From Rhizophagus irregularis (lineage: Eukaryota; Glomeromycota; Glomeromycetes; Glomerales; Glomeraceae), in NCBI RefSeq assembly GCF_026210795.1, contig NC_089457.1, forward strand, positions 248,001 to 312,000: a DNA stretch of 64,000 bases. The letters run 5' to 3'. How positions within the stretch are numbered: position 1 is the first letter of the stretch; the number at the start of each line of letters is the position of its first letter. Shown in pieces: positions 1-11,459 of this stretch. The notes under the pieces were generated by a model. The model did no database searches. It worked only from the letters and a program-made list of their open reading frames with translations, and was not told the origin of the DNA. The translations under genes and the position numbers were made by a program.

Positions 1-400
1 TTCTGTTATACTAATAAGCCTTTTATATATCTCTTTACAAACTTGTAAATTCTCATCTTCAGCAACTTCAAAAATTAATGCTGTTTGTAAATTATAAGAA
101 TTAGATCATTCAAAATCAATAATTTGAGAGGATATTGTATTAATAAAGGGATATTGATGATGATGATAAACTATATCAAAAAATAAAGTATCCACTATTC
201 CTTTTTGTTATATAAGATATTTACAAATTAAAAAATGGCTAGTAAGAAAAAATGGATATTTACAGAACTAATTATTGATGTTAATTAAATATAAGTCATT
301 ATTAAAAACTCGTAATGAAAGCTCCTTCCATTTCCTTTTGAATACCTTTTACCAATCAGCTTTCTCTTGATTTACAATAAAAATTTGATTAAATTTTCTT
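1..400 (-). pseudogene. Decayed coding remnant, family not recognised
   Basis: Reading the minus strand from about 400 down to the window edge gives long stretches of protein-like sequence that switch frame and carry in-frame stops. Recognisable pieces are VNQEKADW, KELSLRVFNNDLYLINI, QYPFINTISSQIIDF and then AEDENLQVCKEIYKRLISIT at the edge. Codon use and residue mix look like once-coding sequence rather than random AT-rich DNA, but I cannot name the family. The gene would continue to the left of the window. Nothing downstream clarifies its role; a MITE follows at 583. It is most likely the tail of a dead transposon-borne or multigene-family gene. Confidence 0.35.
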
Positions 401-582
401 TCATTATGTAAAATCATTTGCTTCGTTCATAATAATAAAGACAATTAAATTCAGGCATGAATAAAAGAATTTCATATGTGCCGATTTTTGGAATTAGTCT
501 AAATTAAGATTTTTATAAAAATTTAATATTTTAGTAAGATTAACATTACACAAATCTAAATTAAATATGTATTACATACAGT

Positions 583-826
583 TAAGGTTGCTTGTCTAAA
601 CCTCTTCAAAATCCTACGATTAGTTTCGTCAAAATTTTACTATAGATTTATTATAGTTTCAGCAGAATTTTGGCAGTTTCGGCATTTATAATAAGTTTCG
701 GCAGTTTCGCCTTTCTCCAAAGTTTCGCCAGTTTTTTAATATAACTTTAATATAGTTTCAGCAGAATTTCGCTTTTTGGCAAAACGCCATCTTGCCTAAA
801 CCCCTAAGTTTCGGCAAGCAACCTTA
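583..826. mobile_element. 244-bp hAT-type MITE, copy 1
   Basis: Ends are the inverted pair TAAGGTTGCTTG and CAAGCAACCTTA. It is flanked by an identical 8-bp direct repeat CATACAGT (575-582 and 827-834). An 8-bp duplication and a TIR beginning TAAGG (fits the hAT YARNG pattern) place it with hAT elements. The interior repeats variants of GTTTCGGCAG and has no coding capacity. Two further copies of exactly the same length lie at 977-1220 and 26574-26817. Confidence 0.9.
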
Positions 827-976
827 CATACAGTATTTACGTAACTCAGATTTAATAAAAAATAAAAAAAATTTTTTTAATCAATATTCAAAAATAACGG
901 TAATAACCACTTCTTTTTTCCCATCACTGCTCATCACTTTTCCATCATTTTTCTATTCACTTTTATTAAATATGAC

Positions 977-1220
977 TAAGGTTGCTTGTCTAAACCTCTT
1001 CAAAATCCTACGATTAGTTTCGTCAAAATTTTACTATAGATTTATTATGGTTTCGGCAAAGTTTTGGCAGTTTCAGCATTTATAATAAGTTTCAGCAGTT
1101 TCGCCTTTCTCCAAAGTTTCGCCAGTTTTTTAATATAACTTTAATATAGTTTTGGCAAAATTTCGCTTTTTGGCGAAACGCCATCTTGCCTAAACCCCTA
1201 GGTTTCAGCAAGCAACCTTA
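977..1220. mobile_element. 244-bp hAT-type MITE, copy 2
   Basis: Same TIRs and the same length as the copy at 583, flanked by a perfect 8-bp duplication AATATGAC (969-976 and 1221-1228). The two copies lie 150 bp apart in the same orientation but have different target duplications, so they are separate insertions and not a tandem duplication. Confidence 0.9.
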
Positions 1221-1659
1221 AATATGACAAAAAAGTTTATAAGCAAATATAGCAGTTATTTTTAAGTGGTAAGTAAAAGAAAAAACTTAATATTTTATAT
1301 ACCTATAAGACATATTTTTTCATAATTTTTAGCTTTAATTTATTGTTTTTTCTTTGTAAAAAATACATGCAAATAAAAAATAATTATGATATAAAATAGT
1401 TGTAAAATGAATAATAAGATATTTTTTTTTTCAAAATAACTAATTATATATTTGTTTTTTATCTTTTAAAATTATTTTATTAGATTTATTCTACTAAAAT
1501 CCTTAAATGGCAAATAAAATCTTTTAAATAAAGTAAAAGAATTTGGGATTCTCTTATAAAGCATTTTTTGGTAAAAAATAAAATTTTCAGATCGGACTTT
1601 ATGCAGGTGACAAAATCGTGCATTATTATTCCTGGAGATATGCTAACGTCATCATTTTA

Positions 1660-2245
1660 CATTCATTTGAAAGCTGAGAATTTGCTCTATCGTAAGAATC
1701 AAAGATCAGGAAAATTGGATCACTGGATGAGGCGTAATTAATGATCAAAGTCAAATCAAATTTAAAATTAAAATAAATATATTAGACGTAATTATTCACA
1801 ATTCAGTGATTCAATTCATTCGATTTTAGGCTTATTAGATAGACCTCAATTTTCTCTTTCAAATGAATATAATTTCATTCGTGTAGCTTGCATCTACAGG
1901 TATTTAATAATTTTTTTTATATCAGATTTTATCAAACTTATAAAATTTTATATTAATAATATAATTGATGATTCCTAAACATCTACATATATTAAACGAA
2001 TTATTTTAAATTTATTTTAAAGATAAAAGTTGGCATCACCTTAGGGAGCAAAGATCATTCAAATTGAATCACTACATGTGAAGTAATTAATAATCAAATT
2101 TAGATAAAATTCAATAAATATACTGAACGTGATTACTAAACAACTAGTGATTCAATTCACTTGATTTTAGATTCATTAGATAGATCTCGATTTTCTCTTT
2201 CAAATGAATGTAAATTTATTTGTATAGATTATTTCTACAAAGAAT
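1660..2245. repeat. Diverged direct duplication, unit about 360 bp
   Basis: The stretch at roughly 1690-1905 (GATCA, then TGGATCACTGGATGA, then a block ending TTTTCTCTTTCAAATGAATA) is repeated with many substitutions at about 2050-2235 (TTTTCTCTTTCAAATGAATG). No reading frame or terminal repeat is visible. It may be an old tandem duplication or two copies of an unrecognised repeat. Confidence 0.55.
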
Positions 2246-2880
2246 TATCAATGATTTTGTCATGAGAGTTATATTTGATCTTTTAAATTTTAATGATATC
2301 TTATATTAAAAAAAAATTAAAAATTATATAATTAATTAGTTTTTTTTGCATTATCTAGTATAAATTTATTATTCTTATATAAATGATAATTTATATTTAC
2401 TTTAATAAAATTATTTTTGTGTAAAAAAATTAGATTCCAAGGATTGGCCCATATGTGTATAAAAAATCATGATTTAGTACTTTCCAGTGAACTTTTATAA
2501 ATATATTAGTTTTTATAATTAAAAGTTTATTACTAGTACATGCTACCTGAAACTATAAAAACCACTAATCTGCATTATATTACATATTTAACAGATAAAC
2601 CAAATGCTGCTGACAAAAATCATAAATTTCTTTTATAGCTTCTTTTCAAATTTGATTTAATGAACAAAACTTCCTATTGGCAATTAGAATAAGTAGATGT
2701 TTATATAAATACTTATTTATTTTTTTTCCAAACTATAACATAGAATAGTATAATAATTTTTTTGGACAAGAAATTATTTTTTTTTTTTGATTAAATTAGA
2801 CCAAAATGAAGGATCAATAAAAAAGGATAATTTGTATGCTACCTCATCATTATAGTTAATTTATATTGGTTTTTTATTAT
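2246..2880. other. AT-rich stretch without recognisable content
   Basis: Long A and T runs with no supported coding frame, terminal repeat or tandem array. It ends at the MULE target duplication at 2881. Confidence 0.5.
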
Positions 2881-2889
2881 TTAATAGTT

Positions 2890-5800
2890 AGCGATTTTTA
2901 TTTGTACACATAGTGTATGGACATGTATCACGTGACTTAATATATTTATATCATGTGACTTTAAACTGCGGTCCATTTTTATTATATAAAATCAATTAAC
3001 CAATTACAATAAAATGCACCTAAATAAATGCGCCTAAATGTTAAATAACATTTTGACACATCTTCACGTAATACCCATACTGCTTACATTTACTGCACTT
3101 TTGACCTTTTGTATCATTTGTAAAGTCTTCTATAATATTTGAAGTATTGTTATCTTCTATTACATTACTATTGCTAACATCTTTTAGAACCCGTTTTTCT
3201 CTATTTAAAATCTTTTCAACGCTTGATATTAGCCTTTTCGGTGGTGACCCTTATGCTTGATAACAACGGGATTTATTTTCAAAACCTTTATTTATGATGT
3301 AAAAAGTGGACTGAAACTGGAAAACTTTACTGATGTTATTACATACTGGGATAAAAGGATATTGTTGTAGGAGATCGTTCGGTTCAACATCAGGATTTAT
3401 ATACCATCGATTCAAAATCATACATATGTGGAAGGTGGCGAATCTAGAGTAGGTACCAACACGGAAAAAGTGCTGACATACCAATCTCTTATTAATTAAA
3501 AGAAAACAAGTGCATAAATGCGTGCCTTCATTGAGTAGAATTACGTAATGTCTGATTCTCTGTGTGCTGGTCGCTCGTATGTTCCATACTTTGAGGATTG
3601 CTTCCATCGGTATAGTTGAAATCAACGATCACAAAATGATTTGTCTTGTATCTTGCTCTTGTTCTCTAATTCCTATACTTATTTCTTCATTATCAGTTTC
3701 TATCTATAATCATAGGAAACGTAGAAATCAATCAAAAACAATGAGATTAGTAGATCCAAATTTTGCGACTTGCCCTTTGCAAAGTTATATCCTATCTCGA
3801 ATAAATTTCGAAATGATTACCTCGCTCCATCGAAATGATGCCAATCGTGATCGCTAATATCGCAACCGCAGATTGATTCATTTGACTTCTTTGTTTCCTG
3901 AGCATTGTTGGAGTTAAAAATTCTTTGATAATAGCATTCACTTGACTGAAGAATCTGGTATTCAGCATCAGTATACCAACTGTTGGTAAGGCATCTCATT
4001 CAATTTTGAATTACTCAAAATGTTCGTCATTTTTAATGTGATTATTAATACTACTAACCAACAGATTGCATAATGATGTAGAACGATCTACTTTGCCATG
4101 CACATGACTATTTATAGATTCAATTCACTGCGTGCTTTAAGCATCGGCGGTAAATCTGTTACGAATCTAAGGTACCGCTCACGAATTCTTAGTACTATAC
4201 AGGGTATCAGTCAAATACTTAACCGCTACTGGATATTGTTCAACTAATTGTTTCCATCGAAATTCGAATAATTCTTCGCAAAGAGAATTCCGATATATAT
4301 AAAATTTACGACAAAATTCCTCAAACTGACTACCTAGCTTTCCTTTAAGCTTTTTCTGGAGGTTCAGATCTATATGAAATATGCACAGCAGATGCTGAGC
4401 ATTGGGATAAATATCCTTGATCGAACGAACCAAAGAAGGATCAGAATCAGAAAAAATGACTTCCAGAGAAACACCCATTTTGGTAGATATACTATCGAAT
4501 ATTCACCGATAAGTATTCAGTATTTCGTTCTCAATTATTGCGCACGCTACGATTCTGGTTTTGTAGTTATTATCGATTATAGTTACGATACAAAGGATCA
4601 TTTGAAATCAGTTTGTGTTATAGGTGCTATCAACTATAACGACATCATTGTGCTTACTATATAACTCTCTTTGTATAGGTAACATCCATAAAAGAGAAAT
4701 CAACCTCCTCAAGATTGGATCTAATCGAGTCTTTACAACCCAAAGCAGTTTCAAGTTCTTCCAGTCCATCAATCGTTAGAGCATCTGAGAGGCATCCTCA
4801 TCTTTCAGATTGTGTTTTTGTCAAAACTGATAAACCGCATTATACAAATTTTTTTTGTGAATAGGCTGATCTGGATAGTCATGCCTTAATAGGGGATATA
4901 TAGATACCGAATTCATTCGCCCTTTAATGACGTACTTCTCTATATCGGCCAATATTTCCTTTGTCAACTTCCGAAACTGCGGGGCTATTTCTTGAATCAA
5001 CAGGATAAGCGAATGATTATGTTCATTATTAAACGAGTTTACTTTTACAACTCCTGTTTTCAGATTAGTGACGTTAAGTTTTCAAGGGCATAGTGTTCGT
5101 TGGAAATGAGCATTGCGTTGTTTTGTCAGATTTGATGTAATTTGTGAATTATGAGACCCAGATTTTACGCATTCGTAAGTGACCCTTCGCATTACACCTT
5201 GAATAGTTTCGCTTATTCTGATCTTATAACTGAAACCCTTTTTTGACGCAAACCTATGTAACCAACTTTTAAAGTCTTTCCAGTCGGTAAAGATAAGCCC
5301 AGAGGTTAATTCTAAAGAATCAGATGGCTCATCTGGTCTATCAGACTCATCTGTTTCATCATCAATGAATGATTTCAGGTCCATATCATTATCAACGAAT
5401 AATTTTAGGTCCATTATTACATTATCAACAAATGAATTTGAGTTCGTTTCATTAAGCTGTTAGGCAGATTCTTTAATTAGATAATTGATGACAAATAATA
5501 AGATAGAAGAAATATATACAACAAAGATAGAGAAAACATATATAACGAAAGAAAGAGGGAACATATAACAGAAGATAGAGAAAACATAACGATATACAAC
5601 AGAAAAAAATTATGTACTAAGTTATCATTGAAAGCGAAGCATCATATTGTTCACCACAACTAACATTTTCTTGTTCTGTTTTATTCATCTTGATTATACC
5701 AAAAGGTTAGATAAAAAGCAAGAAAGAAGAACAATTTAATTTTAACAATAGGACCTTATGACTATGACGTAAATAATTCCATCGTATGACGTAAATAAAT

Positions 5801-5902
5801 GTATTGCTATTGGCGTATTGGTACAGCAGCTATATTTATCATGATGTGAACATATATCACGTGATACGTGTCCACACACTACGTGTACATTTATAAATTT
5901 TC
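2890..5902 (-). mobile_element. Complete MULE DNA transposon, inactive
   Basis: About 3.0 kb, flanked by the 9-bp direct repeat TTAATAGTT at 2881-2889 and 5903-5911; 9 bp is the expected duplication for Mutator-like elements. Both ends carry related inverted repeats of at least 50 bp. The best-conserved stretch begins TGTACAC at 2903 and, on the other strand, at 5889, and runs into TATCACGTGA; TIR divergence is modest. The interior holds a broken transposase on the minus strand. The pairing of duplication, TIRs and transposase remnant makes the boundaries secure. Confidence 0.9.
3060..5414 (-). pseudogene. MULE transposase pseudogene (FAR1-like domain, MULE domain, SWIM and zinc knuckle)
   Basis: Minus-strand gene broken by frameshifts and stops, domains in normal order. 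N-terminal part (5414-5082): an acidic leader, then a FAR1-type DNA-binding region with FTDWKDFKSWLHRFASKKGF. Middle (4478-4179): MULE core with EVIFSDSDPSLVRSIKDIYP followed by HLLCIFHIDLNLQKKLKGKL, including the second catalytic Asp and the conserved C-x2-H motif. C-terminal part (3625-3251): SWIM-like zinc finger CTC-x8-CQH. Tail (about 3250-3060): SVEKILNREKRVLKDV and a zinc knuckle CSKCKQYGYYVKMC, where the usual His is Tyr. The MULE TIRs at 2890 and 5902 enclose it. Family expectation is a cut-and-paste nuclear transposase binding the TIRs; this copy cannot encode one. Confidence 0.85.
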
Positions 5903-5989
5903 TTAATAGTTTTGCTTCTACTGACTTTTTAATATGCCAAAAATAGAGTTATACCTTTATGTTTTTTCAAATAAAATAAGTACTTTGCT

Positions 5990-6470
5990 GAAATCTTTAA
6001 ATTCACCACAATATTTTAATGATACATTTTCAACATCATCATGATAGCATCACGATTTTTTGACAATATAGTTATGATAATCTTAACGATACCTTTTCAA
6101 CATCTTCATGATATTAAATTACAAAATCAATATGATATCATTCTGATATCAAAATGTTACCGATTTTAATATCACGAAGATGTTGAAAAGGTATCGTTAA
6201 GATTATCATACTATATTGTCGTGATATCTTCAAAAAATCGTGATGCTATTATGATGATGTTAAGATGATGTTAAAAATGTATCAATATAATTATCAAACT
6301 GTACTGTTATGATATTATTTAAAAATCGTGATGTTATCAAGATGATGTTAAAAAAATGTATTGAAATAATTATCAAACCATACTGTTATGATATCATTTA
6401 AAAATATTATTAAGATATCGGGATGATATTTAAATAGTATTAAGATGATATTTGGCAAGAATTTTGAGGG
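5990..6470. repeat. Foldback of ATGATATC-rich repeats
   Basis: The left arm at about 6020-6117 (ending CTTTTCAACATCTTCATGAT) is matched in inverted orientation by about 6168-6285 (starting ATCACGAAGATGTTGAAAAG), with roughly 50 bp between. Further partial copies of the right arm run to 6470. It resembles a foldback MITE. No target duplication could be fixed. Confidence 0.75.
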
Positions 6471-6479
6471 TCATGAAAA

Positions 6480-7735
6480 AATTGTGAAATATAGGTAGTA
6501 CATTTAATAATTTTTATTAATTGATAATGCCAAATATACAATTATGATGATCAAAATAAAAAACAAAAACAACGTATCAATATCATTATTATTACAGCTT
6601 GAAGTAGTTACTGTATGTTCCGTCATTATTGATTCACAATTGTTAAATTGATAAGTATTGCGAAGTTTAATCGTACTTGGTAAATTATGTAGGTGCATCT
6701 CTTTCTAGTAACATAAAATAATATGACAATATCGGTATGACAATAATATTATAAATATTGAATTGATATAAGTTTCCTGATTACGACGCACCTGGTAAAT
6801 TACTTCTCTCTCTGACGGTTAATATAAGATACTAATATTATAACAAATATTGAATTAATAAGAGTTCATATTACATATAATGCAAGTTTCTGTGAAATTA
6901 AAGATAAGTACCTGGTAAATTAGACACATCTCTCTCTCCTGAATGGTTAATATAAACTAACGTGATGATATTATTATAACATAATGGAGTAGTTACGTAC
7001 AACATTATCAGATTTTATCACAAATATTAAATACTACTAGAATTTACCTGTTAACTATATTAGCAGTTAATATTTAAAACCTTTAATTATTTAAATTTTT
7101 TCTTGATGTTATTCTTGACATGCAACATATAATTATTCATGAGAAAATACAGGAGTTAAAGATATAAACCAACCTAATTTAATGATTGTACTTGAAAGTC
7201 ATTGCAAATGCTGGTTGTTAATCCTAAAAAAGATGCATAAATTAAAGTACTGCATTTATAAAAATTAAACAAAATTTTTTTTTTAAATAAAAATCAGTTT
7301 CAGAATACTTGGGTCACCAAGATTTTTAACCTTAAGAATCAAAAAATGCAATAAGTGGATTGAGCTCATCTGGCAGGGCCTACCAATTTAGAGTGTCCTT
7401 TAAGTTATTAACCATTAGCACCCAACTGCCTATAACCAATAATACATTACCACTACTTTCTGATACCACAAGATCCTAAGTATTACATAAAAGCATGGCA
7501 CTTTCGCTATGTGCATACCTTGCCTTTATGATACGGCGGCCTACTATATAGAGGTCTTAAAAATGGTACATTTCATCAGCAGCTAAAAAAAAAACTCTCA
7601 AATGATCCCCCAAGTACAGTATTATCTTTTATAAAAAAATTTCAGGTAATCTCTCTTTCTTTTCATTTCTTTATTTTCTCTTTTTTATTTTTTCACAATG
7701 GTTTTTTTCTTTTTTTTCTTCTTTCCCTTTATTCT
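6480..7735. other. AT-rich stretch; a somewhat GC-richer block near 7300-7570
   Basis: No coding frame is supported. At 7310-7570 composition becomes more balanced, with GAGCTCATCTGGCAGGGCC and TACGGCGGCCTACTATATAG. This could be an old insertion, perhaps a SINE body, but I see no tRNA-like head, terminal repeats or frame that would identify it. From 7640 the sequence is a pyrimidine-rich run. Confidence 0.4.
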
Positions 7736-7737
7736 TT

Positions 7738-8097
7738 CTTTACTAAAAATGGCCAATTTTTTGAAATGATTTTGTAATAATTTTAAAATACTACAAAAAT
7801 ACATTTAATACATCAAAATGTTTTTATTATATTTTTGTTATTATTTTATAATTATATTGTATCTTGGTCTATAAAAATAACTCAAAATAATATCACAATA
7901 ATTTTTTAATGTTTTTGTTATTATTTTATTATTATAATATAATTAACTTTGATATTATTTTAATATTTTAATTTCAAAAATATATCAAATATATCTTGAT
8001 ATATTTTAAAAATTTTACAAAATAATTGCATAATTGTTTTAAAAGCCATTTTTAGATCTATAAAAATATTTCAAAAAATTAGCCATTTTTAGTAAAG
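7738..8097. mobile_element. 360-bp MITE-like element
   Basis: Inverted ends CTTTACTAAAAATGG and CCATTTTTAGTAAAG, with the similarity extending about 14 bp further inward (CYAATTTTTTGAAAT). Flanks TATTCTTT and TTTTCTTT could be an 8-bp duplication with one mismatch, but the area is T-rich. No coding capacity; interior is A/T runs. Confidence 0.65.
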
Positions 8098-8861
8098 TTT
8101 TCTTTGGGTATTAATATGAAAAAAAACAATTATTAAAAAAAGGTAAAAACTATTAAAACTGAATGTGTAATTATTTTTGACACGTTATATAAATATTAAA
8201 GGTAGTTTAACATAATTCAGTAAGAGCAAAGACACGCATATACAGTGGTCTAACTGTAATTGTTAATATAAATATATTTTTTTGAATAAATAAAGTATAC
8301 TGTTGATAACAAAAACTGTCAAAATGTTTTTCAGTATTAAAAAAAAATTGAATAGAGAGATGTACTTTACAGAAACCTTGAAAATTTGAGCAATATTAAA
8401 TTGATATAAAAATACTAATATACAATTCATATCACACTGATATCGATTCTTATAATGATATTATTATAATATTGATTTGATATCATCACTGCATCATTAA
8501 AATTTATCATGAAGATATCATGACGATGTCTATTTAAAGGATTATCTGATTGACATCATTTTGACATCATTACAATGACGATAATCTTTTAAAAAATTAA
8601 AATTTATTTATGATATCAATTTGAGATCGTTACTGCATTTTCACAATTATTGTGAAGATATCACAACGATATCTATTTATAAGGATTATCCAATTGATAT
8701 TGTTTTAACATCATTACGATGATAATAATTTTATCTAAAAATTAAAGCTTATTTATGATATTGATTTGATATTGCTACTGCATTTCCACAATTATTGTAA
8801 AGATATCACAACGATATCTATTATCCAATTGACATTGTTTCAACATCATTACGATTATGAC

Positions 8862-10147
8862 AGGACCCCGAATAATACTAATATAACTCACAAATGATCA
8901 GCATGCATTTACTATTAACTCTACTCAACTTTTTTTTCATAGTAACGCTACGCAAATCCAAATCTTAGTTCAAAAAATTTTTGTTACTAATATAATTCAT
9001 TTCACATTTTTTCTATTAAAATATTAATAAAATCATGCAAAACTCACCATTTTATATTAAAATAGTGTGTTTCGCACTTTTTTCTATTAAAATATTAATA
9101 AAATGGTGCGAAAATCACCATTTATTTGTTAAAATGATGCGTTTTGCACTTTTTCTATTAAAATATTAATAAAATCATGCGAAACTCACCATTTATTTGT
9201 TAAAATGGTGCGTTTCGCACTTTTTCTATTAAAATATTAATAAAATCATGCGAAACTCACCATTTATTTGTTAAAATGGTGCGTTTCGCACTTTTTCTAT
9301 TAAAATATTAATAATATCATGCGAAACTCACCATTTATTTGTTAAAATAGTGCGTTTCGCACATTTATAATAAAATATTAATAAAATGGTGCGAAACGGC
9401 TCCCATTTATTTGTCGAAAATGGTGCGTTTAGCATTTTTTATATTAAAATATTAATAAAATGATGCGAAACTCTCCATTTATTTGTCAAAATGGTGCGTT
9501 TCGCACTTTTTTATATTAAAATATTAATAAAATGGTGCGAAACTCACAATTTTTTTGTTAAAATGGTGTGTTTCGCACTTTTCATTAAATTATTAATAAA
9601 ATGGTGCGTTCGCACTTTTTCTATTAAAATATTAATAAAATGGTACGTTTCCACTTTTTTATATTAAAATATTAATTAAATGTGTGAAACTTACGCCAAA
9701 TTATTTATTAAAATTGTGTGTTTCGCACTTTTTTCTATTAAAATGTTAATAAAATGGTGCGAAATTCACCATTTTTTGTTAAAGTAGTGCATTTCGCACT
9801 TTTTTTTTATTAAAAAATATTAAAATAATGCGAAATGCATTACTTTTTGTTACTATATACAATTAATTACCAAAATCCGTAATATTGCAAATTTAAAAAT
9901 AAATATATTACGGGACATCCTTATAATGGTTTTGTGGCTAACTTAATTTTTATTTCTACTATCGATATTATACGAATTGATCAATAATATAATGCAATAT
10001 ATTTATAAAGCTACACGCAAACGTGATATGTGAGTTATCCCAAAATTGACCGATCTACGCAAACTCAATTTATGGGTTTAAAAAGTAATTTTATATAAAC
10101 TCTACGCAAACCTGTTTGTGAGTTATATCAGTATTATTCGGGGTCCT
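8862..10147. mobile_element. 1.3-kb TIR element with an internal satellite
   Basis: Ends are inverted copies over more than 30 bp. The left end starts AGGACCCCGAATAATACTAA and the right end is its near-complement, finishing TTATTCGGGGTCCT. Flanks ATTATGAC (8854-8861) and ATCATGAC (10148-10155) look like an 8-bp duplication with one change, so hAT-type is the best guess. It interrupts the tandem repeat cleanly. No transposase is visible; most of the interior is a 71-bp satellite. A lone fragment resembling one end occurs at about 28305-28335. Confidence 0.8.
8985..9850. repeat. 71-bp satellite, about 12 units
   Basis: Regular 71-bp spacing is clear at 9201, 9272 and 9343. Each unit contains CTATTAAAATATTAATAAAA, then TGCGAAAC, a spacer, and GTTTCGCAC, so each unit carries an inverted pair able to form a hairpin. 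Later units are shortened and degenerate. It lies wholly inside the TIR element at 8862-10147. Confidence 0.9.
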
Positions 10148-10242
10148 ATCATGACAATAATTTATCTAAAAATTAAAGCTTATTTACGATATTGATTTGA
10201 CATCGTTACTGCATTTCCACAATTATTGTGAAGATATCACAA

Positions 10243-10395
10243 TTAGAGCTCCGAAAATGACTCGCATAAACTCGCATTTTTGACTCGCATAATTGTAAAT
10301 TTTCGTTTAATTATATTCTAACTTAATAAATAGTACTTTAAAATTAAGGTTTTTGACTCGTGACTTGACTCAACTCGACTCATTAGGAGCTCTAA
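10243..10395. mobile_element. 153-bp TIR element
   Basis: Inverted ends TTAGAGCTCC and GGAGCTCTAA. The interior repeats GACTCGCATAA and ACTCG motifs. Flanks TATCACAA and ATTCACAA match at the last six positions. Its insertion splits the sequence AAGATATCACAA that is intact in neighbouring tandem units, confirming it as an insertion. Confidence 0.75.
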
Positions 10396-10778
10396 ATTCA
10401 CAATGATGTTTGTTTGGATATCATTTTGATATCATATATCTTTATTAATAAAACAAATCAATTACAATAAAATAATATAAAAATAATTGCACAGTGAAAA
10501 GTCAAAACTAAAATTATTCTATTGACATGATGTAAAGTTTTATATTGACATCAGTATAGATCGATACAATTATTATTTATGCTGATACGTACTAATAAAG
10601 TTATTATAAAAAAAAACTAAACTAAATAAATAAATGAAATATTACATTAGTATAGTAATTCTAAACCTGTATGCCCTGATCTTGAACCTAAAAATAAAAC
10701 TCAGGACCAACTATCTGAATATTACATCCATAAAAAATTATCCTAAAAAATTAATTTCTAAGTTAAAAATGCAGATCT

Positions 10779-10862
10779 GGACTGTTTGATATCCAAGTGG
10801 TTAGCCCAATGACCATCATGTAAGACCGATGATTGAAGCCAAACTGGAGATACTTTGACCAT
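10779..10862 (+). other. Decayed tRNA-like sequence (possible SINE head)
   Basis: TATCCAAGTGGTTAGCCCA resembles the pol III A box and D-loop region, and about 40 bp later GATTGAAGCC resembles a B box. The spacing is tRNA-like, but the stems are not convincing and the B box lacks a base, so a functional tRNA gene is unlikely. Confidence 0.4.
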
Positions 10863-10959
10863 TACTTAAAATACAATTGTTTCTGAATAATTTTTATTTT
10901 AAAAAAAAAATTCTAAAGGAATTAATTAAAGAATTTTTTGCTCTCTAGTCGCTACTGGT

Positions 10960-11450
10960 TGAAATAGTCCAAATTGGCTAGAAATCAGATGTCCAATTTT
11001 AGGCTGAATTTGATAATAAAGATGGCTGAATTATCAATCCAAAAAAAGTTTTGATTGGTAGGTCGATCAATACCGATCAGAATGTCCGAATTGTATCTGG
11101 ATTGCTTAGTATTTTTAATCTGAATTATTTAAAAAAATATATTCATAAATTTACCTAATTTATTCTGAATTATGATAAATTTTGATAAATTGCGATAAAT
11201 TTTAATCTGAATTACAGTAAATTTTAATCTGAATTGCAGTAAATTTTATTCTGAATTGTGGTAAATTTAATCTGAATTGTAGTTAATTTTATTTTGAATT
11301 GTGTCTGAATTGCAATTAATTTTATTCTGAATTGCATTAAAATTGCAGTAAATTTTATTCTGAATTGTATTGCAAATTACAATAAATTTTATTCTGAAAT
11401 TTAAAATATTACATATACATATAAAATAATTTCACCCAAAAATCAATATT
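10960..11450. repeat. CACTA subterminal repeats, left end
   Basis: Short units such as CTGAATTGCAGTAAATTTTA recur about every 22-25 bp, the same motif family as at 43300-43900. CACTA elements typically carry such subterminal arrays as binding sites for their accessory protein; here that role is inferred from position. Confidence 0.75.
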
Positions 11451-11459
11451 CCAATTGCC

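Larger units (their letters stand above)
8400..10440. repeat. GATATC-rich tandem repeat, units about 145-165 bp, interrupted by two insertions
   Basis: At least four diverged units share the blocks TTATTTATGATATTGATTTG, ACTGCATTTCCACAATTATT, GAAGATATCACAACGATATC and CAACATCATTACGAT. The last units are split by a TIR element at 8862-10147 and another at 10243-10395, and resume on the far side. The repeat is related in style to the foldback at 6.0-6.5 kb. Confidence 0.75.

Noticed and set aside
8985-9850. Centromeric or telomeric satellite
   Set aside because: Only about 12 units, fully contained within one TIR element, and no telomere-like short repeat.
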